From: Kribbella rubisoli
GTDB taxonomy: Bacteria; Actinomycetota; Actinomycetes; Propionibacteriales; Kribbellaceae
Reading direction: 5' to 3'
Assembly: GCF_004217145.1 (NCBI RefSeq)
Contig: NZ_SHKR01000018.1
Span: forward strand, 1 to 64,000
Length of the DNA: 64,000 nucleotides
This document shows positions 17,182 through 25,614 of the stretch, one piece after another; the stretch's first letter is position 1; the number at the start of each line of letters is the position of its first letter. A model generated the notes under the pieces. That model saw only the letters and a list, made by a program, of their open reading frames with translations, was not told the origin of the DNA and searched no databases. The position numbers and the translations under genes are program-made.

Positions 17182-17724
17182 CTACCAGCGCGCGTGCCGG
17201 ATCCGCACCTTGCCGAACCCGACCGCGCCGGTGATCCGGATCCGCGGGCCGGTGCCGGTGGACCCGCGCGGCGGTTTGTACTGCGAGTCCTTCCAGGCGG
17301 TGTGCAGACCCTCGAGCTCGACGACCGCGTTGCGCGGCACCCGGATCTTCGCGCCGCCAGTACCGAGCTTCAGCTCGATGTCGACCTCTTGGTGCTCGAA
17401 GATCGCCCGGGTCAGATCGAGCCGGACCCGCCCGAACGCGGAATGCACCTTCAGCGTCCGCGGCACCCGCCAGACGCCGGCGCGGCTGATCCGTCCGGAC
17501 GCCGCGCCGATGGTCGCGGAACGGCCCGGGTCGGGTGCCGGCAGCGAGGCCAGGGCTCGCTGGATGTCCTGCCGGGTCCTGGCGCTGAGCACCTGGTGCA
17601 GCCGGGCGTCCATCTCCTCGTGGGTGAGGATCCCGTCCGTATAGGCCTCTTGCACGCGTCGCACCGCAGTGTCGCGATCCACGTCCCCGATGGCGGGCGA
17701 GCGGTCTCCAGGTACGAACGTCAC
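17182..17724 (-). CDS. DUF1707-domain protein with C-terminal LiaF-like beta domain
   Basis: 180-aa cytosolic protein. Residues about 10-60 match the DUF1707 (SHOCT-like) pattern: D(R)DTAVRRVQEAYTDGILTHEEMDARL. The C-terminal part has a repeated beta pattern (VHSAFGRVRLDLTRA, GGAKIRVPRNAVVELEG, GAVGFGKVRIR) like LiaF/DUF2154-type cell-envelope stress proteins. GTG 17724 is chosen because homologues begin just before the DUF1707 helix. The longer frame to 17832 runs into the HAD gene. It lies 19 nt downstream of the HAD gene and is probably in the same operon. Confidence 0.7.
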   Translation of the reverse strand: MTFVPGDRSPAIGDVDRDTAVRRVQEAYTDGILTHEEMDARLHQVLSARTRQDIQRALASLPAPDPGRSATIGAASGRISRAGVWRVPRTLKVHSAFGRVRLDLTRAIFEHQEVDIELKLGTGGAKIRVPRNAVVELEGLHTAWKDSQYKPPRGSTGTGPRIRITGAVGFGKVRIRHARW

Positions 17725-17743
17725 CAAACCACTGTAGTACCCG

Positions 17744-18352
17744 CTACACGACCAGACCGCGAGCCCGGAGTTGCGTCCGGAGGTCGGCCGCACCGGTGAA
17801 GACCTCGGCGTCGAGACCGACCGCGCGGGCACCGTCGACGTTGTACGCCATGTCGTCGGTGTAGAAGGTGCGCGCTGGGTCCAGACCGAAGCGGTCGATG
17901 AGGATCCGGTAGATCTTCTCGTCGGGCTTCACGGTCTGCTCGACGCCCGAGACGACCTCGCCGTCGAACTGCTGGAGGATCGGGAACGCGTCCTTCGCGA
18001 TCCCCCACTTCTCACCGGAGAAGTTCGTCAGTGCGTACGTCGGCAGACCGAGCGCCTTGATCTCGGTGAGCACTGCGGCAGTGTCCTCGAACACGCCCTT
18101 GACCATCTTCAGCCAGCCGGTGTCGTACGCCTCGATCCACTCGGCGTGCTCCGGATGCAGACTCGTCAGCTCCGCAACCGCCTCGGCCCACGTGCGACCC
18201 TCGTCCTGCTTGTGGTTCCAGGCCGGCGTGGCCACGTTGGTCAGGAAGTGCGACCGCTGCTCCTCGTCGGGAATCAGGTCGGCGTAGAGGTAGTTGGGGC
18301 TCCAGTCCAGCAGCACCCCACCGATGTCGAACACCACCGCATCGATCGTCAT
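17744..18352 (-). CDS. HAD-superfamily hydrolase (subfamily IA, YihX-like)
   Basis: 202-aa phosphatase-like protein. Motif I is VVFDIGGVLLDW (D7 nucleophile), motif II is ALTNFSGE, motif III is the K in VKPDEKIYR, and motif IV is YTDDMAYNVDGARAVG. The DIGGVL form and length resemble YihX-type alpha-glucose-1-phosphatases and epoxide-hydrolase-N-terminal phosphatases. Its ATG overlaps the stop of the Lrp-like gene (ATGA), so the two are coupled. The physiological substrate is not known. Confidence 0.82.
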   Translation of the reverse strand: MTIDAVVFDIGGVLLDWSPNYLYADLIPDEEQRSHFLTNVATPAWNHKQDEGRTWAEAVAELTSLHPEHAEWIEAYDTGWLKMVKGVFEDTAAVLTEIKALGLPTYALTNFSGEKWGIAKDAFPILQQFDGEVVSGVEQTVKPDEKIYRILIDRFGLDPARTFYTDDMAYNVDGARAVGLDAEVFTGAADLRTQLRARGLVV

Positions 18353-19341
18353 GTGCGCAACCCTACGAGACTCGGGGAGAACGGGGCGGCCGCTTTCACC
18401 GTCCGGAGCACCGGGACGGTCTCGATCGCGGTGATGTGCTCGATGGCGCCGATGCGTTCGGTCAGGTAGGTGTGCAGGGCGTCGGGGCTCGCGCAGAGTG
18501 CTTGGGTGACGAGGTTCGTCCGGCCGGTGGTCGCCGCGACGAAGCCGAGCTCGTCGTGCTCGGCCAACGCCCGCCCGACCGCGTCGAGGTGCGCGGGCGG
18601 AACGGACAACCACAACATCGCGCTGGTCGTGAAGCCGAGCGCGGTCGGATCGACGTCGACATCGAAGTAGATCGCGCCGGTCCGCTGCAGCTCGTCCAGC
18701 CGGCGCGCGACCGTCGCCGTGGACCAGCCCGTGCGTACGGCGAGATCCGCGTGCGTGGCGCGACCGTCCTCGCCGAGCGCGGTCAGCAACTTCGCGTCAC
18801 CATCGCCCAGCGGCTTGACGGGTCCTCGATCGGTCGGCGTCGTGATGAAGGCTGCCTCCTGTGCCGACGTCAGACTCTTGGCGCGGCCACGCCAGGCGGT
18901 CGGACCACCGACGTACATGTGCAGCAGGTACTGCGCCGACACCGACGTGATGCCGGTGGTCCGCGGGAGGTCGTTGAGGAGGAGCGCGCTGCCGTCGGTC
19001 GGGGTGCTGTTCACGATCGACACGATCTCGGTCCCGCCCGCGGCGAACTTGATCCAGCTCGTGTCGGGGCGGCGAGCGAGTGCCGCGGCGAGATCCTGTG
19101 CGACCTGCGGAGTCGCGGTAAGGCGAACCAGCCACAGCGCCCGACCGGCCGTCTGCGGATCCGGCAGACCGATCACCCGCAGGCCGGCCTCGGCCCGCAG
19201 CCGGTTGAAGCGGCGTGCGACCGTCTGCGTCGAGACGCCGAGGACTTCACCGATCCGGCTGTACGGCGCGCGCCCGTCGAGCTGCAGCGCGTGGATCAGG
19301 GCCCGGTCGATCGTGTCCAGCATGTGAAGATCATCGCCCAT
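18349..19341 (-). CDS. Lrp/AsnC-family regulator with duplicated modules
   Basis: About 330 residues containing two Lrp/AsnC modules in tandem. Each has an HTH (IHALQLDGRAPYSRIGEVLG near residue 15, and LLTALGEDGRATHADLAVRT near residue 175) and an alpha-beta effector domain. Doubled Lrp proteins are common in actinobacteria. Two starts are possible: ATG 19341 (used here) and ATG 19323. Neither has a clear ribosome site, so a leaderless message is likely. It is divergent from an MFS exporter gene 78 bp away, the usual layout of regulator and target. Confidence 0.82.
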   Translation of the reverse strand: MGDDLHMLDTIDRALIHALQLDGRAPYSRIGEVLGVSTQTVARRFNRLRAEAGLRVIGLPDPQTAGRALWLVRLTATPQVAQDLAAALARRPDTSWIKFAAGGTEIVSIVNSTPTDGSALLLNDLPRTTGITSVSAQYLLHMYVGGPTAWRGRAKSLTSAQEAAFITTPTDRGPVKPLGDGDAKLLTALGEDGRATHADLAVRTGWSTATVARRLDELQRTGAIYFDVDVDPTALGFTTSAMLWLSVPPAHLDAVGRALAEHDELGFVAATTGRTNLVTQALCASPDALHTYLTERIGAIEHITAIETVPVLRTVKAAAPFSPSLVGLRT

Positions 19342-19375
19342 CGTGCGCGTGGATGGAAGATTTCTGCGACTTCTG

Positions 19376-19409
19376 TCGGATTTGTGGAAGGTTAGATAGT
19401 TGGATCCGA
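19376..19409. promoter_or_regulatory. Divergent promoter region between Lrp-like regulator and MFS gene
   Basis: TCGGAT (19376-19381) and ATCCGA (19404-19409) form an inverted repeat 22 bp apart around TTAGATAGT, which could supply a -10 box for the MFS gene (start 19420). A dyad in a 78-bp divergent gap suits autoregulated control by the Lrp-like protein. The arms are only 6 bp long. Confidence 0.4.
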
Positions 19410-19419
19410 TCGTGGTGGC

Positions 19420-20733
19420 ATGACGAACAAGAGATGGATCGGCCTGATCGCCCTGCTCGTGGCCGAGGCCATGAACCTGTTGGACGCGACGATCGTGCAG
19501 GTCGCTGCGCCGGTGATCCACGGTGACCTCGGTGGACGGACCTCGGATATCCAGTGGTTCAGCGCGGCGTACACGCTGCCGTTCGCGGCGCTGCTCATCA
19601 CCGGTGGCCGGCTCGGCGATCGGTACGGCCGGCGGCGGGTGTTCCGCATCGGCGTTGCCGCCTTCGTGCTCACCTCGACGGCGTGCGCGCTGGCGATGTC
19701 ACCCGGTCTGCTGATCGCGTCCCGGGCCATCCAGGGCGCGGCGGCGGCCTTGGTGATTCCGCAGACCATCGGGCTGATCAAGGCCGGATTCACCAGTGGT
19801 GCACTGGCGAAGGCGCTCGGCACGATCGGTCCGGTGATGGGGCTCGCTGCGATCTCCGGCCCGCTCCTCGGCGGGTTCATCACTGAGGTCAGCACGTGGC
19901 GCGGGGTCTTCCTCGTCAACGTGCCGTTGGGGCTGGCCGTGCTCGCCCTTTCGCACCTGCTGCCGGAGTCGGCGGCGCCTCACCGTCCGAAGATCGACGT
20001 CCTGGGGACGGTGCTGCTGGCCGGCGGTACCGCGCTGATCGTCTACCCGATCCTGCAGTCCCGCAGCTGGTTCCTGTTGATCGGCGGGGTGGTTCTGCTC
20101 GGTCTGTGTCTGCTGCGCGGCAACTTGATCGAGACGAGTCTGTTCGCGCATCGCGGGTTCGCTCCGGCGCTTGCGACCTCCACGCTGTTCTTCGCGGTGA
20201 TGAGCGGGTTGACGTTGGTCGTCGTACTGCATGAGCAACTCACGCTGCACCACGGCGTCATGCGCGCCAGCCTCGCGCTGCTCCCGTGGTCGGCCGCGAC
20301 TGGAATCGCGTCACTCGTCGCAGGTCAGTGGCTGGTCGCCCGCTTCGGATCCCGGCTGATGTACGCCGGTCTCGGCGTACTGCTCGTCGGCCTCGCGGCC
20401 GCGCCGTACGCACTCCTGCCCGCGTTGGCCGTTGTGGGCTTCGGGGTCGGGCTGTTCACGACTGCGTTCTTCACCGAGGCGTTGCATCGGGTCGAGCCGC
20501 ACGAGACCGGGTCCGCTGCAGGGCTGCTCAACGCAGTACAGCAATTCGGCGGGACGCTCGGCGTTGCGGCGTTCGGCACGATCTTCCTGCACCATCCAGC
20601 CTCGCTCGACCGCACGGCGTGGGTTGCGGTCGCGGTCGTCGTCGTGACGGTCGCGACCGCTCACCTCATGCGGTCGCCGCGTTTGCTGCGGCGCGGGCGT
20701 GGAGCGCCGGCGCCAGCGAGTATTGGCCGATGA
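19420..20733 (+). CDS. MFS transporter (DHA2-like drug exporter)
   Basis: 437-aa membrane protein with about 12-13 helices. N-terminal MNLLDATIVQVAAPVI carries the DHA2 motif (LD(x)TIVNVALP-like), the loop 2-3 motif is GGRLGDRYGRRRVF, and motif C is GPVMGLAAISGPLLGG. These point to proton-driven drug or metabolite efflux. It is transcribed away from the Lrp-like regulator, its likely controller. Its last 68 bp overlap, on opposite strands, the end of the next MFS gene. Confidence 0.87.
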   Translation: MTNKRWIGLIALLVAEAMNLLDATIVQVAAPVIHGDLGGRTSDIQWFSAAYTLPFAALLITGGRLGDRYGRRRVFRIGVAAFVLTSTACALAMSPGLLIASRAIQGAAAALVIPQTIGLIKAGFTSGALAKALGTIGPVMGLAAISGPLLGGFITEVSTWRGVFLVNVPLGLAVLALSHLLPESAAPHRPKIDVLGTVLLAGGTALIVYPILQSRSWFLLIGGVVLLGLCLLRGNLIETSLFAHRGFAPALATSTLFFAVMSGLTLVVVLHEQLTLHHGVMRASLALLPWSAATGIASLVAGQWLVARFGSRLMYAGLGVLLVGLAAAPYALLPALAVVGFGVGLFTTAFFTEALHRVEPHETGSAAGLLNAVQQFGGTLGVAAFGTIFLHHPASLDRTAWVAVAVVVVTVATAHLMRSPRLLRRGRGAPAPASIGR

Positions 20734-21877
20734 AGATCACCACACCGAGTACGGCGCAGCCGAGCCAGGTGGCTGTCGGGCCGAGATGCTCGAGGGCGTT
20801 CGTACCGGCCAGCGGACCGATCACCGTGCCGACGCCGAACGCCATCCCGGACAGACCCATGTAGCGGCCGCGCAGATCGATCGGCGCGAGGTCGGCGAAC
20901 ACCGCGCCGATCACCGCGGCGAACCCGATCTCGCCGATCGTCCACACCACGACCGACACCGCGTATCCCCACCAGCTGTGTACGACGGCACCGACGCCGA
21001 AGCCGAGTCCGACCACCAGCATCGAGGCCGCGAGCAGTTTCGGCCGGTCGAGCCTGGCGTACCACTTGCCGAGGAACGGCTGGACGAGCACGATCACGAC
21101 ACCGTTGAGCGCGATCACCAGACCGTACGTCCGGGATGAGAGGCCGTCGTCCGACATCGCCAGCGGCAGGGTCGAGTAGCCCTGCATGTAGATGGTCGCG
21201 TAGCCGATCTGGATCAGGATCATCAGCAGGAACACGGTGTCGCGTACGACGACCGGCAGCAGCGCCCGGCGTACCGAATCCTCCTCGGGGGCCGGACGGC
21301 TCTCCGGCACCATCATCCAGATGACCAGGCCGGCGATCACCGACGTGGCGGCGTTCACCCAGAACAGCAGGCCGTAGCCGAACGACGCGAGGACGCCCGC
21401 GCTGACGGTCGAGACGGAGAAGCCGAGGTTGATGGCCCAGAACAGCAGGCCGTACGCGCGGACCCGCTCGGTCGGCTGCAGCAGGTCCGCGACCGTCGCC
21501 TGGACGGCCGGGCGGAACAGGTCGCTGAGCAGGCCGACCAGAAAGGCGGTCACCCAGACCAGCGCCATCGAACGGGCGGATCCGAGCAGGATCAGCGCGG
21601 CGCCGGTACCGAAGAAGCAGATCAGCATGGTCACGCGGCGTCCGACCCGGTCGGCCAGCCAGCCGCCGACGAGCTGCGCACACACGGAGCCGGCGCCGAC
21701 AGCTGCGGCGACAGCTCCCGCCGTACCGGCCGAGAGGTGGCGGTCGTGGGTCAGGTAGAGGACGAGGAAGGGTTGCACGAAGCTGCCGAGCCGGTTGACC
21801 AGCTGGCACACCCACAGCGCCCAGAACGCCCGCGGCAGGGCGGTCGGGGCGGCGTTGCCGATGGCGACTGCACTCAT
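20666..21877 (-). CDS. MFS transporter (DHA1-like)
   Basis: 403-aa membrane protein with 12 predicted helices. Loop 2-3 motif GGWLADRVGRRVTM is at about residues 72-85, and QPFLVLYLTHDRHLS and FWAINLGFSVSTVSAG are typical of YdeE/MDR-like MFS exporters. The gene starts 65 bp from the divergently read ArsR-type gene, and a palindromic operator lies between them, so it is the probable target of that regulator. The tail converges on and overlaps the neighbouring MFS gene by 68 bp. Confidence 0.87.
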   Translation of the reverse strand: MSAVAIGNAAPTALPRAFWALWVCQLVNRLGSFVQPFLVLYLTHDRHLSAGTAGAVAAAVGAGSVCAQLVGGWLADRVGRRVTMLICFFGTGAALILLGSARSMALVWVTAFLVGLLSDLFRPAVQATVADLLQPTERVRAYGLLFWAINLGFSVSTVSAGVLASFGYGLLFWVNAATSVIAGLVIWMMVPESRPAPEEDSVRRALLPVVVRDTVFLLMILIQIGYATIYMQGYSTLPLAMSDDGLSSRTYGLVIALNGVVIVLVQPFLGKWYARLDRPKLLAASMLVVGLGFGVGAVVHSWWGYAVSVVVWTIGEIGFAAVIGAVFADLAPIDLRGRYMGLSGMAFGVGTVIGPLAGTNALEHLGPTATWLGCAVLGVVIFIGQYSLAPALHARAAANAATA

Positions 21878-21914
21878 GGGATCAACTCTCGGGTCCCCGT
21901 CGGCTGTTGTCGAT

Positions 21915-21935
21915 GATTAGGGTGAGGACTAATCT
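21915..21935 (+). promoter_or_regulatory. ArsR-type operator with overlapping -10 box
   Basis: GATTAG-N8-CTAATC is a perfect 6-bp dyad (21915-21934). TAATCT (21930-21935) can serve as a -10 box, putting the transcript start on or next to GTG 21943 and so making a leaderless mRNA. The site lies between a divergent MFS exporter and an ArsR-like gene, the classic place for an autoregulatory operator. Confidence 0.6.
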
Positions 21936-21942
21936 TGGCCGG

Positions 21943-22932
21943 GTGATCACGATCAGGCTGAACGCCGGGGACGTCGGGCGGATCCGGTTCGCGCTGTCGC
22001 CGGTGTGGGAGGCGATGACGAGTGTGCGGGCGCTGAGCAACAACACCGCGCAGAGCGTGCACGGTCCGTGGCTGCAGAAGGTCCGGCCGACAATCGCGGG
22101 CGACGACCTGACGTTGCTCAGGGCCCTCATTCCGCCGTACGGCTATATCCCTGATTTCATGACGCCCGCGCCGCCGCGGCGGTCGACGAGCTTCGAGTCC
22201 GGTCTGGCCGCGATCGCCGCTACCCCGCACGAGATCGTGGCGGACGAGCTCGGGAAGCTTCACCACGACACTCCGCACCCGCTGCTGCCGGAGCTGATCG
22301 CGCATCCGGCGAAGGCGCTGGAGGTGATCACGTCGGCGCTGGAGACGTACTGGCGCCGGGCGATCGAGCCGGAGTGGCGGCGGATGCGGTCGCTGCTGCA
22401 GGAGGACCTCGCGTTCCGGCTGGACGAACTGGCGAGCGGCGGGATCGAGCGGCTGTTCCGCAACCTGCACCCGTCGATCAGCTACCGCGGCGATCGCGTC
22501 GAGATCGACCGCCCGTACACCTGCGACGGCGAGCCGATGGCCGGGCAAGGCCTGCTCCTCGTGCCGTGCGTGTTCACCTGGCCCGCCGGCCTCGCGGTCA
22601 CTGGCGCGCCGCACGTGCCGACGATCACCTACCCACCACGCGGCCTCGGCCGCTTGTGGGAGGACCGCCAGGACACCACGGACTCACCCCTGGCAGACCT
22701 CGTCGGCCGCACCCGCGCCGCAATAGTCAGCCACCTGGACCTCCCAATGTCCACCACCCACCTGGCCCACCAGCTAGGTGTCTCCGCCCCCACCCTCAGC
22801 GTCCACCTGAGCATCCTCCGCAACGCCGGCGTAGTCACCTCCCACCGCGACGGCCGCACCGTCCTCTACCACCGAACCTCCCTCGGCCACCAACTCCTCG
22901 CCGCATCAACCCAGCTCGCGACGACGGCTTAG
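21943..22932 (+). CDS. ArsR-like winged-helix regulator with DUF5937-type N-terminal domain
   Basis: About 329 residues. The N-terminal domain (about 1-235) begins ITIRLNAGDVGRIRFALSP and resembles DUF5937. The C-terminal ~75 residues form an ArsR-type winged helix (LPMSTTHLAHQLGVSAPTLS, then VHLSILRNAGVV and RDGRTVLYHRT). ATG 21907 is also in frame, but it lies upstream of the GATTAG/CTAATC operator, which would then fall inside the coding sequence. The GTG at 21943 is therefore preferred. It likely represses the divergent MFS gene and itself. The inducer is unknown. Confidence 0.8.
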   Translation: MITIRLNAGDVGRIRFALSPVWEAMTSVRALSNNTAQSVHGPWLQKVRPTIAGDDLTLLRALIPPYGYIPDFMTPAPPRRSTSFESGLAAIAATPHEIVADELGKLHHDTPHPLLPELIAHPAKALEVITSALETYWRRAIEPEWRRMRSLLQEDLAFRLDELASGGIERLFRNLHPSISYRGDRVEIDRPYTCDGEPMAGQGLLLVPCVFTWPAGLAVTGAPHVPTITYPPRGLGRLWEDRQDTTDSPLADLVGRTRAAIVSHLDLPMSTTHLAHQLGVSAPTLSVHLSILRNAGVVTSHRDGRTVLYHRTSLGHQLLAASTQLATTA

Positions 22933-23439
22933 CTACTCCTCGACCCGCTCGAGTACCGCCGCGTCCGCACGATCCTTCGCGGCGTCCGACGCATCCTCAC
23001 GCGCGACAGCCTTGCCGGCCCGCAGTACGTCGAGGGGGATCACCCGCGCCGACACCGCCCCGAATTCGCGGCGGACATCACCGAGCGGCTCCGTCGACCA
23101 GACGACCGGCTGATCAGGCAGCGGTACGACGACCTCGCCCGCGTGGCCGCTCTCCACGAAGGTGAACTCGACCAGCACCGAACCGAACACGTACCGCGTC
23201 CCGATCACGTCATCAGGCATCGGCGTATGACGCCATCCGGCCGCCTCGAGTGCTGCCTTGACCCTGGCGAAGTCCCGTCGCCAGGCCGCCACGTCCACGT
23301 CGTCGTGCCGCCGGGTCCACTCTCCCACCCAGAAATCGACCGCCCATCCTCCGAACAGCCAGTGATCGACCCCGGCGTTGTCCAAGGCCTGGCTGAGCGC
23401 GGAGATCGCCGCCAGTTGGTCGCGAGATTCGCCATCCAT
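22933..23439 (-). CDS. Nucleotidyltransferase-like protein (aminoglycoside adenylyltransferase fold)
   Basis: About 168 residues. VDHWLFGGWAVDFWVGEW and RRHDDVDVAAWRRD (the paired Asp of the nucleotidyltransferase metal site) match the ANT(2'')/LinF-like family, as does the later GTRYVFGSVLVEFTFVE. A drug-modifying role is possible but unproven. Many chromosomal members have no known substrate. ATG 23439 is used. GTG 23475, only 8 nt after the priA stop, is an alternative that would couple it to priA. Its stop codon directly abuts the stop of the convergent ArsR-like gene. Confidence 0.7.
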   Translation of the reverse strand: MDGESRDQLAAISALSQALDNAGVDHWLFGGWAVDFWVGEWTRRHDDVDVAAWRRDFARVKAALEAAGWRHTPMPDDVIGTRYVFGSVLVEFTFVESGHAGEVVVPLPDQPVVWSTEPLGDVRREFGAVSARVIPLDVLRAGKAVAREDASDAAKDRADAAVLERVEE

Positions 23440-23483
23440 TCCAGCAGGGTCCGCGACCGAACACTGCCGGTCCACCCCTTAGG

Positions 23484-25511
23484 TCAACCGAAGCTGGGTG
23501 GGTCTACCTGGATTCGGACTGTGCCGGGGTTTTTCTTGGTGGTGCGGGCTGATTGGGATTCCTTGAGGGATCGGACGAGGGTGGGGCCGTGTTGGCGGGG
23601 GGTGCGGACTACGGCTCGGACGGTTTCTTCGTCGAGGTCTACGGGGCCGAGGACCTCCAGGCCGGCGGATGGTGGGACCAGGTCGCGGAGGCGGGTGATG
23701 AGGTCGTTGACGGCCTCGGAGGGGCCGGTCAGTTCGGCTAGTTTGGCCGCGGGGGCGAGGCGGGCGGTACGCCGTTCTTCGATCTCGCGGGTGGCGTAGC
23801 CCTCGGGGCTCCAGCGGACGATTGCCTGGAGTGGAAGGGCGGACGGGTCGCCGACGAGGATGACGGTGCCGCCGTCGCGGGCCGATCGGACCAGGGCGGC
23901 CGCGTTGAACCATCGGCGTACGGCTTCTTCGGGAGCTCGTAGGTCCTGGCGGGCGAGCATCAGCCAGGTGTCGAGCAGGACGGCTGCGGCGTACCCGCCC
24001 TCGGCGACCGGCTCGGCCCCGGGCGTGCTGACGATCAGGGCCGGGGCATCGGACACGACGTCGAGCATGTTGTCGCCGCCCGACGTACGCACCACGACGC
24101 CGGGAAACGCCCGCCCCAGCTCCTCCGCCGTACGACGAGCGCCGATGATCGCCGCGCGCATCCGGGTGTCGCCGCACTCCGGGCACCGGTGGTCGACCGC
24201 GGGTCGCCCGCAGACGCTGCAGCTCGCCGGCCCGGATCCGCCCGTACGACGCAACGTCCCGCCGCACGTCGAACATCGCGACGGCGCCCGGCACGTCTGG
24301 CACACGAGGCTCGGCAGATACCCGGCCCGCGGCACCTGCACCAGCACCGGCCCCGACCGCAACCCGTCACGCGCGATCTCGAACACGCGGTGCGGCAATC
24401 GCGCCGCCCGCGCGCTCGGATCACGGGCCAGCTCGTGATCCGACTCCCCCGCGATATGCACCGACGGCGCCGCCGCGCGGATCACCTTCCGGTCCGCGAT
24501 CAGCTCATGCGCGAACCCGGACTCGATCAACGCCGCCGCCTCCGCGGAGCGCGCGAACCCGCCGAGCAGAGCAGCGCAGTTCTGCCGGAACGCCCGCAGC
24601 AGCAGGACTTCACGCGCATGCGGGTACGGCGCGCGCGGCTCGGCGTACGACTCGTCGCCGTCGTCCCACATCGCCACCAACCCGAGCTCCGCCACCGGCG
24701 CGAACGCGGCCGCCCGCGTGCCGATCACCACCCGAGCGCATCCGCGGACTGCGGCGAGGAAGGCGCGATAGCGGGCTGTCGGGCCGAGGTCGGCCGAGAG
24801 CGTGACGAAGCCGGTCGGGCCGAGGACGGCTTCGCAGGCGGCCGCCAGTCGCTCGAGGTCGCGCGCGTCGGGGGCAAGCAGCAGGGCACCACGACCAGAT
24901 GCGGCACAGACAGCCGCAGCCTGCGCGAACGCGAGCGCCCAGTCGGCCCCCGGCACGGCGGTCCACACAGCCCGCGGCGGCTCCCCTCGCGCGATCGCAT
25001 CGAGGAATCCCGGCGGGTACGGCGACCACTCGGACCGCGACGTGGAGACCGGCGGACGCGGTGGCTGATCGCAGCGCAGCGGCTCGGCTTCGACCTTCGC
25101 GTGCCGCGGCGGGACCGCCAGCCGCGTCACATCCGCGAGCACCCCGGCGTACCGATCGGCGACCGCACGACACAGGTCGGCCATCTCCGGTGTCAGCACC
25201 CGCTCGGGCGAGACGACCTTACGCATCCTCATCAGCTTGCCGTCGTGATCCGACTCGGCGAGCCGCTCCAGCACGAACCCGTCGAGGTCCTTGCCGGCAA
25301 AACGAACCTTCACCCGGGCGCCCGGCTGAGCCGCCTCGGCCATGTCGTCCGGGACGAGATAGTCGAACGGCCGGTCCAGATGCGGGAGGGAGACATCGAC
25401 CGCGATCCGTGCCACCGGCAACGTCTCGGTGATCTCGGCCGGCTCTTTGGTCCGGGATTTGCGCACGGCGTCCCGCAGCAGCGTCAGTTGCTCCGGCGAG
25501 TCCGATGTCAC
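23484..25511 (-). CDS. priA: Primosomal protein N' (replication restart protein PriA), helicase-defective actinobacterial form
   Basis: 675-aa protein. The N-terminal 3'BD domain (VARIAVDVSLPHLDRPFDYLVP, quoted as VARIAVDVSLPHLD and RPFDYLVP) is clear. Eight zinc-binding cysteines lie in four CxxC pairs (CQTC, CSTC, CSVC, CPEC) near residues 405-450. No Walker A GxGKT is present, and the DEEH box position reads MWDDGDESY, so ATP-driven unwinding is not expected. This is known for actinobacterial PriA. It sits between metK and the accessory islet. In relatives def usually follows. Confidence 0.9.
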   Translation of the reverse strand: MTSDSPEQLTLLRDAVRKSRTKEPAEITETLPVARIAVDVSLPHLDRPFDYLVPDDMAEAAQPGARVKVRFAGKDLDGFVLERLAESDHDGKLMRMRKVVSPERVLTPEMADLCRAVADRYAGVLADVTRLAVPPRHAKVEAEPLRCDQPPRPPVSTSRSEWSPYPPGFLDAIARGEPPRAVWTAVPGADWALAFAQAAAVCAASGRGALLLAPDARDLERLAAACEAVLGPTGFVTLSADLGPTARYRAFLAAVRGCARVVIGTRAAAFAPVAELGLVAMWDDGDESYAEPRAPYPHAREVLLLRAFRQNCAALLGGFARSAEAAALIESGFAHELIADRKVIRAAAPSVHIAGESDHELARDPSARAARLPHRVFEIARDGLRSGPVLVQVPRAGYLPSLVCQTCRAPSRCSTCGGTLRRTGGSGPASCSVCGRPAVDHRCPECGDTRMRAAIIGARRTAEELGRAFPGVVVRTSGGDNMLDVVSDAPALIVSTPGAEPVAEGGYAAAVLLDTWLMLARQDLRAPEEAVRRWFNAAALVRSARDGGTVILVGDPSALPLQAIVRWSPEGYATREIEERRTARLAPAAKLAELTGPSEAVNDLITRLRDLVPPSAGLEVLGPVDLDEETVRAVVRTPRQHGPTLVRSLKESQSARTTKKNPGTVRIQVDPPSFG

Positions 25512-25551
25512 CGGGAAACTCTAGTCGGCCCGGGCGACAGCGCGCGGAACG

Positions 25552-25592
25552 CCGCGACCCGGCTGTGGACAACTGCCACAGCCGGGTCGCGG
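25552..25592 (-). terminator. Terminator hairpin after metK
   Basis: CCGCGACCCGGCTGTGG (25552-25568) and its exact reverse complement (25576-25592) form a 17-bp stem with a 7-nt loop, starting 22 nt after the metK stop. No U tract follows. Stem strength and position make it the transcription end of metK and an insulator before priA. Confidence 0.85.
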
Positions 25593-25614
25593 AACTGCCT
25601 TGTTACTTCCTGAC

